A stretch of DNA of 64,000 nucleotides, from the NCBI RefSeq assembly GCF_027244095.1, contig NC_069670.1, forward strand, positions 13,101,320 to 13,165,319, in the 5' to 3' direction. The stretch is from Hemicordylus capensis (Eukaryota; Chordata; Lepidosauria; Squamata; Cordylidae). Made by a program: the position numbers and the translations under genes. Below are positions 43,179 to 54,345 of this stretch, one piece after another (position 1 is the stretch's first letter; each line of letters begins with the position of its first letter). The notes beneath the pieces were generated by a model that did not search any database, had not been told where the DNA came from, and worked only from the letters and a program-made list of their open reading frames with translations.

Positions 43179-43306
43179 TCATTCATTCATTCAAAGTTTA
43201 TTACGGTCTATGACCAGCACAACAAAGGGGGGGGGGAACAATACAATTAAAATATAAATAATTAAAACAACAACAAAAAACAAGTCAACAGTCTAACCCA
43301 TCATTA
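43179..43306 (-). repeat. LINE 3' tail insertion with target duplication
   Basis: On the minus strand it ends GACCGTAATAAACTTTGAAT followed by (GAAT)n. The flanking bases GGAGGCATT occur on both sides, a 9-base target-site duplication. It splits the second copy of the upstream duplicated segment. Confidence 0.65.
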
Positions 43307-43876
43307 GGAGGCATTTCACCATCCTTGCCTCGCCTGCCTGTCCTTCCTGCCCTCGTTCATCTGTCCTTCCGACTTCTGTCAGCTCTGGAATCTTTTTTCC
43401 TTTTTTTGCCTTCCTTCCAGAGATTTCTCCTTGCTTTTCACCACCTCACTTCCTGACCTATATCCCCTGCCCCCCTCTCCCGCCCCGCTTTTCCTGAGGC
43501 ACACATCTGACATGTGGTAGGTTATGCAAGAGTTGGACAGACCATAATCTCCTCTTCTTGCTGGGGATTAGGATTAATGGTGTTTTGCTAGGAGCAGGGA
43601 ACCCACAAAGAGCATAGGGTCGCCTGCTCTGTCGCTGGGCTGTGGCGGCTCGTTACAGCGCCCCCTGCTGTTTGGCATTGGTAGGAACTGGACAGAGGGC
43701 AGGTTGGTTGTCTTGGCCCAGCCTGGAAGGTCCCAGGTTGGTTTGGGGAAGATCCAGCTCTCGGAAACCCTGCGGAGCCATAGCTGGACCTTGTGACAAT
43801 AATGGGCTGGGTGGACAGTAGAGATCAGCTTCCTCCGTTCGAACTGATTCTGTTGCTATGCATGAAGTTAGTCCAG

Positions 43877-44062
43877 GAAAGGACCACAGCTCAGCGGTCA
43901 AGCATCTTCTTTGCACGCAGAAGGTCCCAGGTTCAATCCCTGGCAGGGCTGGGAAGGACCCCTGAGCCCGAAACCTTGGAGATGCCGCTGTCGGTCAGAG
44001 CAGGCAGTACTGAGCTCCATGGCCCCGGGGCTTGACTCAGTGCGAGGCAGTTTCCTGTGTTG
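43877..44062 (+). repeat. tRNA-Ala-derived SINE
   Basis: The A box (CACAGCTCAGCGGTCAAGCA) and B box (CAGGTTCAATCCCTGG) are both intact, with the shared body and tail (GCGAGGCAGTTTCCTGTG). Confidence 0.75.
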
Positions 44063-44589
44063 TTTACCAATTTCCCCCCCTTCTGCGCTCTTGTTTCTGC
44101 CTTCAGTTAACTCTGAATGAGTAGGGTTTTCCACTTGGGTAGCTCTCACCCCTCTCTCTGACTCCGAATAATAGGGCTGCCACAACGTCTGCTCTAGCTG
44201 GACCCCTGAGAGATTCACAGACACCCCGCAGGAGGGCATTCCGAAGATGGTAGGGGTTTTTTAGAATGTTTATGGGGTTTGATGCCACCACACTTGGCGA
44301 TGGGCCTCTAGCAATCACTTTAAAAGGGGACTAGGCACCTCCAAGGAGGAAGAGAGGTCTATCGGTGGCTATGATAACTAAAAGGAGCCTGCATGTTCAG
44401 GGGCAGTCTACCTCTGAATGCCAGCTGCTGGGGATCAGCCATAAGGAAGCTGGGGATCAGCCACAGAGCTTCATTCTGTTCCAGAGCTTCATTTCCTGCT
44501 TTTGGGCTTCCTGGGAGTGTGTGTGTGTGGCCTCTGCGGGATCCTGGATTTGATGGAGTCCTGGTTGGATCCAGCTGGGCTCTTCTTAA

Positions 44590-45230
44590 CGAAAGCTTTA
44601 TTAACGCCGTCTTCTTAACTAGCTTTTCTAGACAAAAACTTGTGCGACTAATTGACGGACGGTTCTTTAATCTGAGGACAGGCCTCCTGAGAGCTGAGAG
44701 GAGGCAGAATAGCGATGCATGCATATGTATCGCTGGCCATTAATACGATTCGGGCAGTGGGGGGCAGTGGAGGCGGAGGCAGCTTGATCCATCCTTAAAT
44801 GAGATCACCCGTCGCCCGCGCCCCGAGCTCGGACTCATTAAGCTGCTCTGACGATCGATGCTGGGCACTTGAGCCTGGATTGATTTCTTGCTGCATCTTG
44901 AAATCACGTCAAGCCCTTGGTAGCCGGAGCTAATGAAGACTGCCCCAGCCCTCGCCTGAGACGCGCCTGGTGGGAGCCGAGAGCCGTTCATCAACTCCTC
45001 CCATGTTAGCAACTTGTCCTCGTGTGTTAACAAGAATCTTTCCCAGCCAGACAAGTTTTCAAGATTTCATGGAGCAGCCAGAGGAAAAGAAAGCAGATGA
45101 GAGAAAAAGCAAGAAACTCACCCTGTCACCTTCCTGCTTATTCTTTTAAGTAAAATTTGACTGGAAGCAATTATTCAGATCTGATTGCAGACTCTCTCCT
45201 AATTTGATTTAAAATAAAGAAGCCACCGTA
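44590..45230. promoter_or_regulatory. Candidate neural enhancer block
   Basis: The sequence is non-repetitive and dense in homeodomain-type cores (GACTAATTGACGG, CCATTAATACG, ACTCATTAAGC, TGGATTGATTTC, TCCTAATTTGATTT, GCAATTATTCAGATC). It matches none of the repeat families in the window. Placement upstream of a neuropeptide gene suggests an enhancer. Motif density alone is weak proof. Confidence 0.35.
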
Positions 45231-47260
45231 ACTACTTCAGTGAGGGTGCCAACTGACCACAACCCAGCCCCAGACTGCTCCTGTGCCCTGGGTCTGCTCT
45301 TGTGCCTCTATCAGAGGCTTGGCTTTGCGGGAATCGCCAGGCGCAGCTTTTAACGGCATAGAAGGAAAACCAATCAGCCTGCTCAAGTCTGCAGCTCAAA
45401 TGGCTAAGGGTGCAGCTGCAGGGGCTGCTTCAGAAGTTGGCACACTTTCTCCTTAGAACTTAATTGGAATTCTAGTGTGTGCCCTGAAGGGGGATAAAGA
45501 CTGTCGTGTCCCCCACGCCCCCACCCCCTCCGCTTGGGGGACAAACTAGGCAAGAGGCTGTTGCTTTCATGTCCTGAGCTTCCGTTCTATCAACTGCTAT
45601 TATCCCTGATGGCTAAGTAGATCCTCCAGGTTCAGCAGCAGTCTGCCTCTGCATACCAACTGCTGAGGACCAAATTACAGGGGGAGGTTGCTTTCTTTGT
45701 ACCTTGCTTGTATGCTTCTCCGAAGCATAGGCTACTCTTACCGTAAGGAGTGCTTTGCTGGAAAAGACTAGGGACAGGCTCGCTAATGGCTGCACCGTGT
45801 CGGCCCTGCGGCTGTGGCTGGACTACAGCCCCCATCATCCCTGACTCTTGGCCACTGTGGCTGGGGATTATGGGAACTGTAGTCCAAGAAGCTGGAGGGC
45901 AGACGCTGTGCAGTCCTGCTTTAGATCACGAACCCTTTTGGGGCAGGGACCCGTGCTGTTTCTTCTGCTCTGTGAACCATTTGGAAAACTTGGTTTTGCT
46001 TGCCAAGCGGTCCATTATTGTTCAGGATATTTAATAACGGCCAGCAGGCAGCTGGTGGGCCACCAGAAACTGGCCAGGGCCGCGTGTGCCAATCGGGACT
46101 TGACCGTCTGTCCTCCCCATCTCCACACACTTGCCCGAGAAAGAAGTCACAGCGGGGTTGAATGAGGCAGGCCTTCCTTGAATGCTCTGCCCATGAGAAC
46201 TGCGCCTTCATCACCGCGCGTGAGTGCCTTCAGCGATGTTCTCCGGGGGCGAACTTCATCTCTGATGCAGCCTCCCTCTCCCAGCATTCATTAATTCCCC
46301 CCCCCCGCGCGCCCCTCCCGCATTCTCCTCCCTGGCAATCAACATGGTTTATTTAAAAAGAAGCAAAGCCTTTCTCTCTCATTGCGTCACCTTCCCGTAA
46401 GCGAAATGAAGCACTCCAGATTAGATCCGGGGTGGGGAACCCAAACCGCAGCGATTCATCTGGACAGAGGCTTGGCGATGCCAAGAAATCATATCGGCCC
46501 CGGCCGTCTGCGGGGGGGGCTTTCCTTACCCACCGCCCTGAGTGGTTGCTTCCTGCCCAGTGCTTTTATCTAATGGTGTAAGGAGCAGAAATTTAATAGG
46601 TCAGGCCATCGCCACCCTTCCGTGCCAGAAAGGGAGGGTGCCCCTGTTGAATTTCTGCCTCTCATGCCTGTAAAGAGGCACACATTGCTTCATTCTGTTC
46701 CAGAGCACAGGGAAATCTGACGCCGCCGTGCCTCCCATCCCGTCTCCTGACTACCGTTCCTCCGCTGCTGCGTCTCCTGGCCCCCTCTAGCTCCCCAAGG
46801 GTTGACGACACCGAGGCTCTCTTCCCAGATCTGTGCTTGTTGCAGTGACTTGGGAGGCGGGATGCAGGCTTCAGCCGTGGTGGTTGTCCCACATGAAAAG
46901 GCTGCCCAGGGGCTGCTTCTCGCCTCCCTCGAAAAAAAGCAGGAGGTCTCCTTTCTTTGCTGCTGGGGGACGTCTCGCCGTCTGCATCAGCCTGGAGGAA
47001 AGCCAGGCGGCCTCGTCTGACAAGGAGGCCGTGGGCCCGAAGAGGAGAAGTGAAGCCAGGGCCCGGAGAGAATCCCAACAGGATTTGGTCCGTGGCTTCT
47101 CCCTGGCACAAACCGCCGGAGGCCAGTGTCCGGAGTCAGCATGATGGGACAGTGACTGAGCCCCACTGCTGATCCCGGAGACCACCTCTGTGCCTGTGGC
47201 AGTGGGGGGTGATTCTTGAGGCCCACCCGGGTAGGATGAGTCCCGCCCTCCCCGTGGCTG

Positions 47261-50200
47261 TCACATCTCGTCGGCGTGCATTTGCTTAGCCGGGTCTTTG
47301 TCCTGCGGGGGCCTCTTTGCCCTGTCCAGAAGCTCTTCCTTTGGTCCCGTCTGAGAGCTCCTGGGTGCTTCTGCAGCAGACGTGTTCCTTTTGCTGACGG
47401 CGGGGGGCTGTCCGTTGCTGGGATCCGGACCCTCCTCGGGCCCTTGCATCCGTGGAGCAGGCGCAGCTGGTGCGTCGGCACCAGGGGGTCCCTCTGGCTC
47501 AGAGAACCCTCTGTTGTCGTTCAGGATTGTTCGGGAGATCACTGCAGGAGGAGGAGGAGGAGGAGGAGAGAGAGTGTATTACTACAGGATGCCAACTGGG
47601 ATGTGGTTTCGGCAGAATTACTTCCAGGACTGACAACTGTGGGGCTGGAATGGATCCATCCAGGACCAGCGACGCTGCAGGGTGGGGCCCTAGAGAGGGC
47701 AAGGAATCCTTGCAAAAAGCCCAGGACCTCAGCAGTTACCGCTTGACCTCAGAGTCCCCTGCTTTGCTCGCAGAAGGAAGGTCTCAGGTTCAGTCAAGAG
47801 ATGGGGAAAGGAAGTCCACTCTCTTAATTCCAGGAAAGCTGCTGCCAGTCAGTGCAGGCAATGCCAAGTGAGGTGGAGCGAGGATTTGACTCACTACAAA
47901 GTGGCTTCATGGATTCAGCTTCAAACAGGCATAGCTCAGTGGGAGAGCCCCTGTTTTACACGCAGAAGGTCCCAGCTGCAACCCCTGGCACCTAGAGGTA
48001 GGGGAAGGCTCCTCTCTGAAATCCCGGTGGCATGCTGCCAGTCAGTATAGGCAGTAACTGAGCTCGCTGGACCGAGGGTCTGATGGGAAAGGCTAAACGG
48101 ACCCATGGGCTGATCCAACAGGGGTGCTTTCTACATGCCCCTCTTCCAACAAGGTCACGCCAGTTTATATTGATTTGATTTGATTTATATCCGTTGGATC
48201 TAAAATTCCAAAGTTGCCTTCTGGTGAACTCCCAAGAAGGACTTAATGGTGATGGCTACAGTTTGTTCCCCGCATCTTACTGCTCAGGGGTGGGGTATAG
48301 CACCTCTGCACATGGAGTTTCCACGGGGCAGCCCCAACTGTTTTCCTTGGAGAACCTGCTCCCTCCCATGACCTCCCCTCTCCCCTACCCGTAGTTACCT
48401 CCAGAGGGCTTGTAGCCATCCTGGCTGACCTGGGTCCTTCCCAACAAGGCGCCACAATTGGGCAGGATGAGGAGTCCAAGGGAGAAGATGAGGATCTGGA
48501 GGTGGGAGGAAAGCAGGGCTGATGTCGCCAAGCTGGGGCTCCCCCCTGTCGCCTCCTGCGAGGCTACAGCCCTGATAGCACAACATCTCCACCCCTGTCC
48601 CCAAAAGGCGTGAACGTTTTGTGTCCACTGGCCACAAGCCCACAGTGGGCCCACCACCACCACAGCCTCCGCCCTCCTGCACGTACCACCAGGCAGGTGC
48701 TCGTCTGGGCAGCCTTGGTCGAGGTCTGTTTGATGAGCCCATGTAACCTCTGGAGCTGGCTGAGCAGGGACCTGGCGGGAGAAACCACGTCAGGGAATCT
48801 TCTTAAGACACCCCACGAGCAGGGAAGTCGTGGCACGAGGGAGCGGAGCCCTGGCCCGAATGTGAATGCAGACAGCCGAAAGCGTGGAGGACTCGTGAAA
48901 CGGGAATGCCGTGTAAGCTCCTTGGGGCGGAGACTTGCCCCTCTGACCCTGTCAGTGGAGGAGTCTGCCTCCTGCTGGAATGGGCTCTTCTCCCTCACTG
49001 CAGGTTTTCAGACCGAGACTGGTCATCCGTCTGAGCAGGGATGCTGATGCTGATTCCTGCATTGAGCAGTGGGTTGAACTAGAGGGTAGTAGCATTTTTT
49101 TTTAAAGGGTCTAGTCCCTATTAAGTCATCCAGAGTCCATTTTAGGTGCTGGTAGTGGGAAGGCAGTTTACTGCGTAGTGAGCAATAGGGTGGGATTGGG
49201 GCATACCTGCTGTCCCTTCTGTCTCCACAATAAGGGCTAGCAACTTGCTCTTTCTAAACGAAGGCTGGCGATTCAGAGAGGGGGCCTGAATATTCCCCGA
49301 GAGATCCGGCTCGTTATCTCAGACCCGTTAATCCCCAGGGCAAATCTGTGACCCTGTGCTGTGTGAGCAGCTGAGTGGACCCTTCGGATGCAGAAGCAGA
49401 CGACTGCCGCATGCTGACTGCTGGAGGACAGAGGGTGGGGAGGGGGCTTCTGCCTTCCTGCCCTCTGGAGAGCTTTCTAGTCAGCCACTGTGAGAAACGG
49501 GATGCTGGGCTCAACAAGCCTTGGTCTGACCCAGCAGGGCCCTTTTGACGTCCCAGCCCTGAATTCATGAAGTAATTCAATGGAACGCAGCCAGACTCAG
49601 GGGTTCTGCTGCTGCCAGCCGGTGACGGGAGAGGACTAGACTCACACATTGTGGTCCTCCAGTTCCTGAACTTTCTTCTGCAGCTCCTGGTTCTGGGCCG
49701 AGCACGCTGCCACCCTGCCGAGGAAAAGAGCCAAGCCGTCAGGAGTTCCTCCAACGGGCACCGTGACCGGGGAGGCGGAGGTCTCTACACTGACTGGCAG
49801 CAGCCGCTCTCCAGGGTTCTACAAAGGGCCTTTCTCAGCCCTACTTGGAGATGCTGCCGGGGATTGAATCCGAGACCTTGCGCCTGCAGAGCAGAGGCCC
49901 CCCCACAACCCCCGAGCCGCCCTTTCCCGCTCTCACCGGCTCTCCAGCCCGTCGATGTATTCCTTCTTCCGTCGCCGGCTGTCCTGGGCCGATTGCTTGT
50001 TGCGGATCTTCCTCCGCACTTTCTTTAGGATCCGCTCCTCTGCCTGCGGAACATGGGATGATGGGTCCCGTCTAGTCCAGCATCCTGTTTCTCACAGGGC
50101 GCACCTGGATGCCTCCAGGAAACCCCCAAAGGAGGCCAAGAAAGCAACAGCCTCCTCCCCCTATATCCCACCCCCGCAATTGACTAAGATCGAGGTAGAC

Positions 50201-53200
50201 TGCATCTGGATGTGGAGGTTCCATTCAGCTGTGAGGGTTAGCAACTGCTGAGAGGCCTGCCTGCCTGCTGTAAATCTCTTTGGTCTTTTGAAATGAGGAT
50301 CAAAAGAGCCCTGCCGGATCAGACACCGCCCCCGCCCCCCCGCTCTGCCCCAGGTTCGTCATCCGGTTTCCCCACCGGGGCCACACAGGGGCTTCTAGGA
50401 AGTGCACAGACAGGTTAGGAAGGCTGCAGTTGGAAACGGTGGGATTGGAAGAGAGCGCCTGCCCTCGTGGCCCACCATCCCTTCCACGGCTGCTCCTGAG
50501 GTTTGTAGGGAGCTGCCTCCTGCGTCAGACCCTCGGTCCGTCTAGCTCCGTCTTGTCTACACTGATTGGCAGCGGGTCCTCCAAGGTCCCAGGCAAGGGT
50601 CTCTCTCCCAGCCCTACCTGGAGATGCCGCCAAGGATTGAACCCGGCACCTTCTGCATGCAAAGCAGATGCTCGGCCTCTGAGCTGCAGCCCTTTTACTT
50701 GCCCAGTCTCTCCTTCCATACTCTCGGGTTCCCTACCAAGGCTCACTTCTCCACCCCCGGGCCCTCCCTTGCTCTGCCCTCTCCTCCCTTAGCCGCTCAG
50801 GACCCCCTCTTTCATTTGCACGGCCACCTACCTTAGTGAGGGGTAGGTTACAGCCCAGTGATACGCCCTCCTGACTCAGGAGCCGCTTCTCCTCGTCCGT
50901 CAAGAAGAGGCCCGGGAGGTGGAGTTGCTGGAATGGATCCTGTCCCGTACAGAGGCAGAGAGTCTTGACTTAAAGAACGGGAGGTGCCTCTACAGAGCGG
51001 CATCTGTGCCACCACCTTCCAAAGCTTGATTTCCCCAGAACTGGGGGAGCAGTTTCCTTTCCCACCGTTAGCCCGGACTTCCTTTGGTCCTGTGGGCTGC
51101 CCGTATAAGAGAACCTCTGAGCATGCACCGAGCGCCCTCTCCTCGCCACGGACTCACGGCAGCCAATCCCCACGTCCCACCCTTGAAACGAAGAATCGGC
51201 GACTCCAGCCTTAGCCTGAACTGAACCCGGAGGCTACCGGAGGGATGCCTGTCTATTGCACACTAGCACCAACTTGTGGCAAAGGAGGGGATCACAGGCA
51301 AACCAGCCCGACCAATAAGGAACACTCTTTAATGGTAATAGGCCACATCAGGTCAGGTGACAAGCCGTCCCCTCGAGAAGCTTGCTTCAATGGCTTGTTG
51401 CTCTGAGAGTGTTTCTATGTGAAATGAGAACTTCAGCTAGAATATGTCGTGCTAAACAGTGGAAGACCAAAGTCTCTTGCAGCTTGCATCTGCTGCTGAA
51501 GTGGAGTTGAAATATTAAAGTGCTTGAATGTCTAAATTGACTAATTATACAGGAATCAAATCGGCCATCATGGATTTCTTGTTTGCAGCACTGGGAATCA
51601 TTTATCGACTGCTAGCAAAATAGGGCTTGTGATGGTATCCCTTCTGTTTAAATTGCTGTCAGTGAAAGTGAGGTTGCTTATGCAGAAAGAACATCTGCTT
51701 TTTTTCTTCATTTTTAAAACGTTGAGTAATTTTTAATATATACATATTATAGGAAACTCTGCCTTCTGACCTGGTGCAGTCTAGGGCCAGCCACCCAGGC
51801 GCTGGGGTTTTCAAGGACACCTCAGTCAGTTTCATGTTTAATTCTTCAATTAATTTTTACTTACCTGGTCTCTGGAAATCTCTGCCGTGCTGGGAGTGGC
51901 TGCATTTTCAAAAAGGCTGGGTGACACTTCGCCTACCATGCAGGCCTCCGGAAGCATCCCTGGGGGTGTCCAGGCCCCTGAGCAACCAAAACAGCATGGC
52001 ACCAATCAGGAAGGGACAAAGATGAGGGATATTAGGTGTAAACCTCTGGATTCCTGCCCCGACATTATGGTAGGGCTCTTGCCTTCCCACTTATGGTCCT
52101 CTGCTGTGCAACTTAACCCACATTTTGAGAATTCATACAGAACCACGCATGGGCTCTCCATCTGATTTTCTTTCCTGGGGAGGAGGGTCAACAGCTGAGC
52201 TCTTGCAAAGCTTTTCTTCATTACCTTGCAGGGGAGCTGAGCTCTTGCAAGGGCAGAGGGCCAGATATGAGAGAGGTGCTCTGTTTTAGAGCAAAGTCCT
52301 CCGTATTATTAAAATCTGCTTTGCTACTTGGGAGAGAAGAAAAAGAAAGACGAGCAGACAGTGGATAAATATGAAAAGCAGGAAGGAGCTAAACCAGCCA
52401 TGATAGCCTACAGCCTCCCAAGGATTTTGCCAGACTGCCCCCTGTCCCATTTACCTAGGGTGTTTGAGAAGATGTGACCGGCCGGGTCCTCTCTCTCTAC
52501 CATTCCCCGGTCGCAGATGACTTCGTACACGGCAGTGGGGGGCAGGCCTGGGGTCGTGGGACCCTCGTTCTGCAGGGGGGTGTCCGCCCGGGGATCGTCG
52601 GAGATGCCGCTGTCGCTCTCTGGGGAAGCCGCAGGGCTCCTGGAAACATACACGTCGTTCGGATTGATGATCAGTTGCAAGAGGTCGTCGGTGTCGCTGT
52701 CGTTGAGTCCCTGCAGCAGAAGCGCAAACCGGTTGCCACTACTGGTTATGAGGGGCCGGGGGGTTTCCGGTTTCTCCGGGCCCCCCAGCTGGTGAGTCTC
52801 CAAGAGGGAGCCAGGCTGGAACCAGAATGTCTGAAGCCTGATCTTCCCCCGAGCTTGACAGCTGCCTGAAGGATCTCCGTTTGCAACTGCAGCTCAAAGA
52901 TGTTTTGATTATTATTAATATCCCACTTGAAAACAAATGGTCTCAAGAGGTTTTGCAGAGAACGGGGGCTCCCAACGACATAGAAGTTGCAACTGCAGGA
53001 GATGGGGGCTGTAATTCAGCAACATCTGGAGTGCCACAGGTTGGGAACAGTGTCCGCTCCAACAGGGATTCCCAGATGTTGTGGACTGCAATCCCCAGAA
53101 TCCCCAAGCAAAAGCTGTTGCAGCTGGGGATTCTGGGAGCTGTAGTCCACAACATCTGGGACTCTCTGTTCGAGGGGACACTGATTAGGAACCCCTGGCA

Positions 53201-53446
53201 GAAGAAAGAATAATAAATAGACGGATGTGTCTTAAAGTGGAGTCCCCCCCCCCGGGGGGGCCCCCAACTCACCTGCTCCCTGCTCGACGGCCAGGCCTCA
53301 TAACCTTGCTCCGAAGTGCACCCGTAGGCATGATCTTGGAGTGGGGAGCTGAGCCGGGGGTCTGCTCCAGAGAAGGTGCCATGGGGGAAGAACTCCTCCG
53401 GCCGCTCGAAGAGAACGTCCAGGAAGCGAGCGCTGCTGGGCTCCAT
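47261..53446 (-). CDS. CREB3L4: CREB3-like protein 4 (ER-bound bZIP transcription factor)
   Basis: This gene encodes an OASIS-family factor held in the ER/Golgi membrane and released by regulated proteolysis. Minus-strand exons: 53446-53273, 52815-52455, 51977-51865, 50939-50832, 50043-49937, 49714-49646, 48771-48687, 48495-48399, 47541-47261, giving 464 residues (human 395). Features: acidic N-terminal activation region; SDSGISDD near residue 120; [15 protein letters not shown] before the bZIP; basic region about 259-281 ([20 protein letters not shown]); zipper about 285-330; membrane span about 335-351 ([12 protein letters not shown]); lumenal tail ending QMHADEM, as in human. The ATG follows an acceptor (CCTTGCAG), so the 5' leader is in an upstream exon. 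The start of the second exon (52815) is the least sure junction. The N- and C-terminal regions are longer than in human. Confidence 0.95.
47735..47910 (+). repeat. tRNA-Ala-derived SINE, diverged
   Basis: Body AGGAAAGCTGCTGCCAGTCA and head-like TTTGCTCGCAGAAGGAAGGT mark the family. It lies in the last CREB3L4 intron. Confidence 0.55.
47927..48105 (+). repeat. tRNA-Ala-derived SINE
   Basis: Head AGGCATAGCTCAGTGGGAGA and body GGCATGCTGCCAGTCAGTAT, directly after the previous copy. Confidence 0.65.
49788..49905 (-). repeat. tRNA-Ala-derived SINE, partial
   Basis: The plus strand shows ACACTGACTGGCAGCAGCCG and GCCGGGGATTGAATCCGAGA, the reverse of body and B box. It lies in a CREB3L4 intron. Confidence 0.6.
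50508..50700 (-). repeat. tRNA-Ala-derived SINE
   Basis: The tail starts at GGGAGCTGCCTCCTGCGTCA. The reverse of the B box (AAGGATTGAACCCGGC) and of the A box (CTCGGCCTCTGAGCTGCAGC) is present. Confidence 0.7.
51300..51770. other. AT-rich non-repeat stretch in a CREB3L4 intron
   Basis: A block of about 470 low-GC bases stands out from its GC-rich surroundings. It matches none of the repeat families in the window. Its nature is unknown: old repeat or conserved non-coding element. Confidence 0.35.
53048..53183. mobile_element. hAT-type MITE hairpin
   Basis: CAGTGTCC at 53048 pairs with GGACACTG ending at 53183. The two arms are inverted copies of about 60 bases (ATTCCCAGATGTTGTGGACT and its complement). 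Flanking octamers GTTGGGAA and ATTAGGAA agree at six of eight positions, as expected for an aged 8-bp hAT duplication. It lies in the first coding intron of CREB3L4. Confidence 0.65.
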
Positions 53447-53694
53447 CACCTGCAAGGGGTCGGACGAGCACCAGACCAGCTCAAACCCACCCAACCCGCC
53501 TGGGTGATGGCCCCGTCGCTCTCTCTCAGCCGCACCGACCTCACAGGTTTGCAGTGAGCATAGATTGTGTGTGCAAGGCGAACTTGGGTGGGAGGGAGCA
53601 TGCACTGCCCTGCATAGCAGATCTCTGGCCTCTAGCCTCTGAAAACTTGTACTGCCAGTTTGGTCTGAAGCCGCCACACAAGACTCTACACTGC

Positions 53695-53726
53695 ACTACA
53701 CTTGATCTTAGTCCAAAGGCCGAGAA
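53695..53726 (-). pseudogene. U2 snRNA 5' fragment
   Basis: The minus strand carries TTCTCGGCCTTTGGACTAAG followed by ATCAAGTGTAGT. This matches about 32 bases of the U2 snRNA 5' end with two mismatches. The match stops after GTGTAGT, so this is not a functional U2 gene. It may be a truncated retrocopy or the head of a snRNA-derived SINE. Confidence 0.7.
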
Positions 53727-54179
53727 CTCTTTCTTGAACTTCCCAGTGGAATGTGGAGTTCCTGAATGGAGGGTCTTTTTACACACACACACACCCTACC
53801 CCCCTTACCTTTTATTTGCTTGCTTCAAAAGTGTGGGGAGGAGGGAGACAGGGTCCCTGTCACGGCATTGCCTGCAGCCTGCATCCAACCAGGAAGCCTT
53901 TTGCTTCCGTGCAGGATCTTGGCATCCTGGAACAGCCCTGCCAAGACCCACCCATGGGCCTTAAACCAATTAAAAGGGCCGAAGGGGGCCAGGTACACGC
54001 ACACCTGTCCAGAAGGCGCACCATTGGAGAAGGAGAGCTCTGGCACCGTGGCGCACTTGTTTATCAGCGTGAGCCTCGGCATGCTTCCTTTCAATCCCCA
54101 TTCAGTTCAGAAGGGCTTATTCCTGGGGAAATACACCCAAGTTCAGGTTGCAAGTATTTCCTCCCCCTACAAAGAATCT

Positions 54180-54345
54180 TAATTGTATGCATATTTGTAT
54201 TTATTTAATGCACTCTTGTACTGCCTACAACCAGGCCTCAAGGTGGTTCACAATGATCAAAACACCTGTATACTTTAAAACGAACAGAAAAATTTAAAAT
54301 TGAGCCATATTTATATCCTGCTTTTAAAAATTGTCCTCCCAAGAG
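54180..54345 (-). repeat. LINE 3' tail-like fragment
   Basis: The plus strand reads TGCCTACAACCAGGCCTCAA, then GGTGGTTCACAATGATCAAA and an AT-rich stretch, resembling a reversed reptile LINE 3' end. Confidence 0.45.

Larger units (their letters stand above)
42129..47260. other. Gene-free interval between CART and CREB3L4
   Basis: A 5.1-kb stretch without any coding exon I can support. It holds the CART promoter, an old duplicated segment (42590-42710 and 43085-43325), SINE and hairpin-repeat copies, and homeodomain-motif-rich AT blocks (about 44590-45230 and 46280-46600). Confidence 0.6.
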
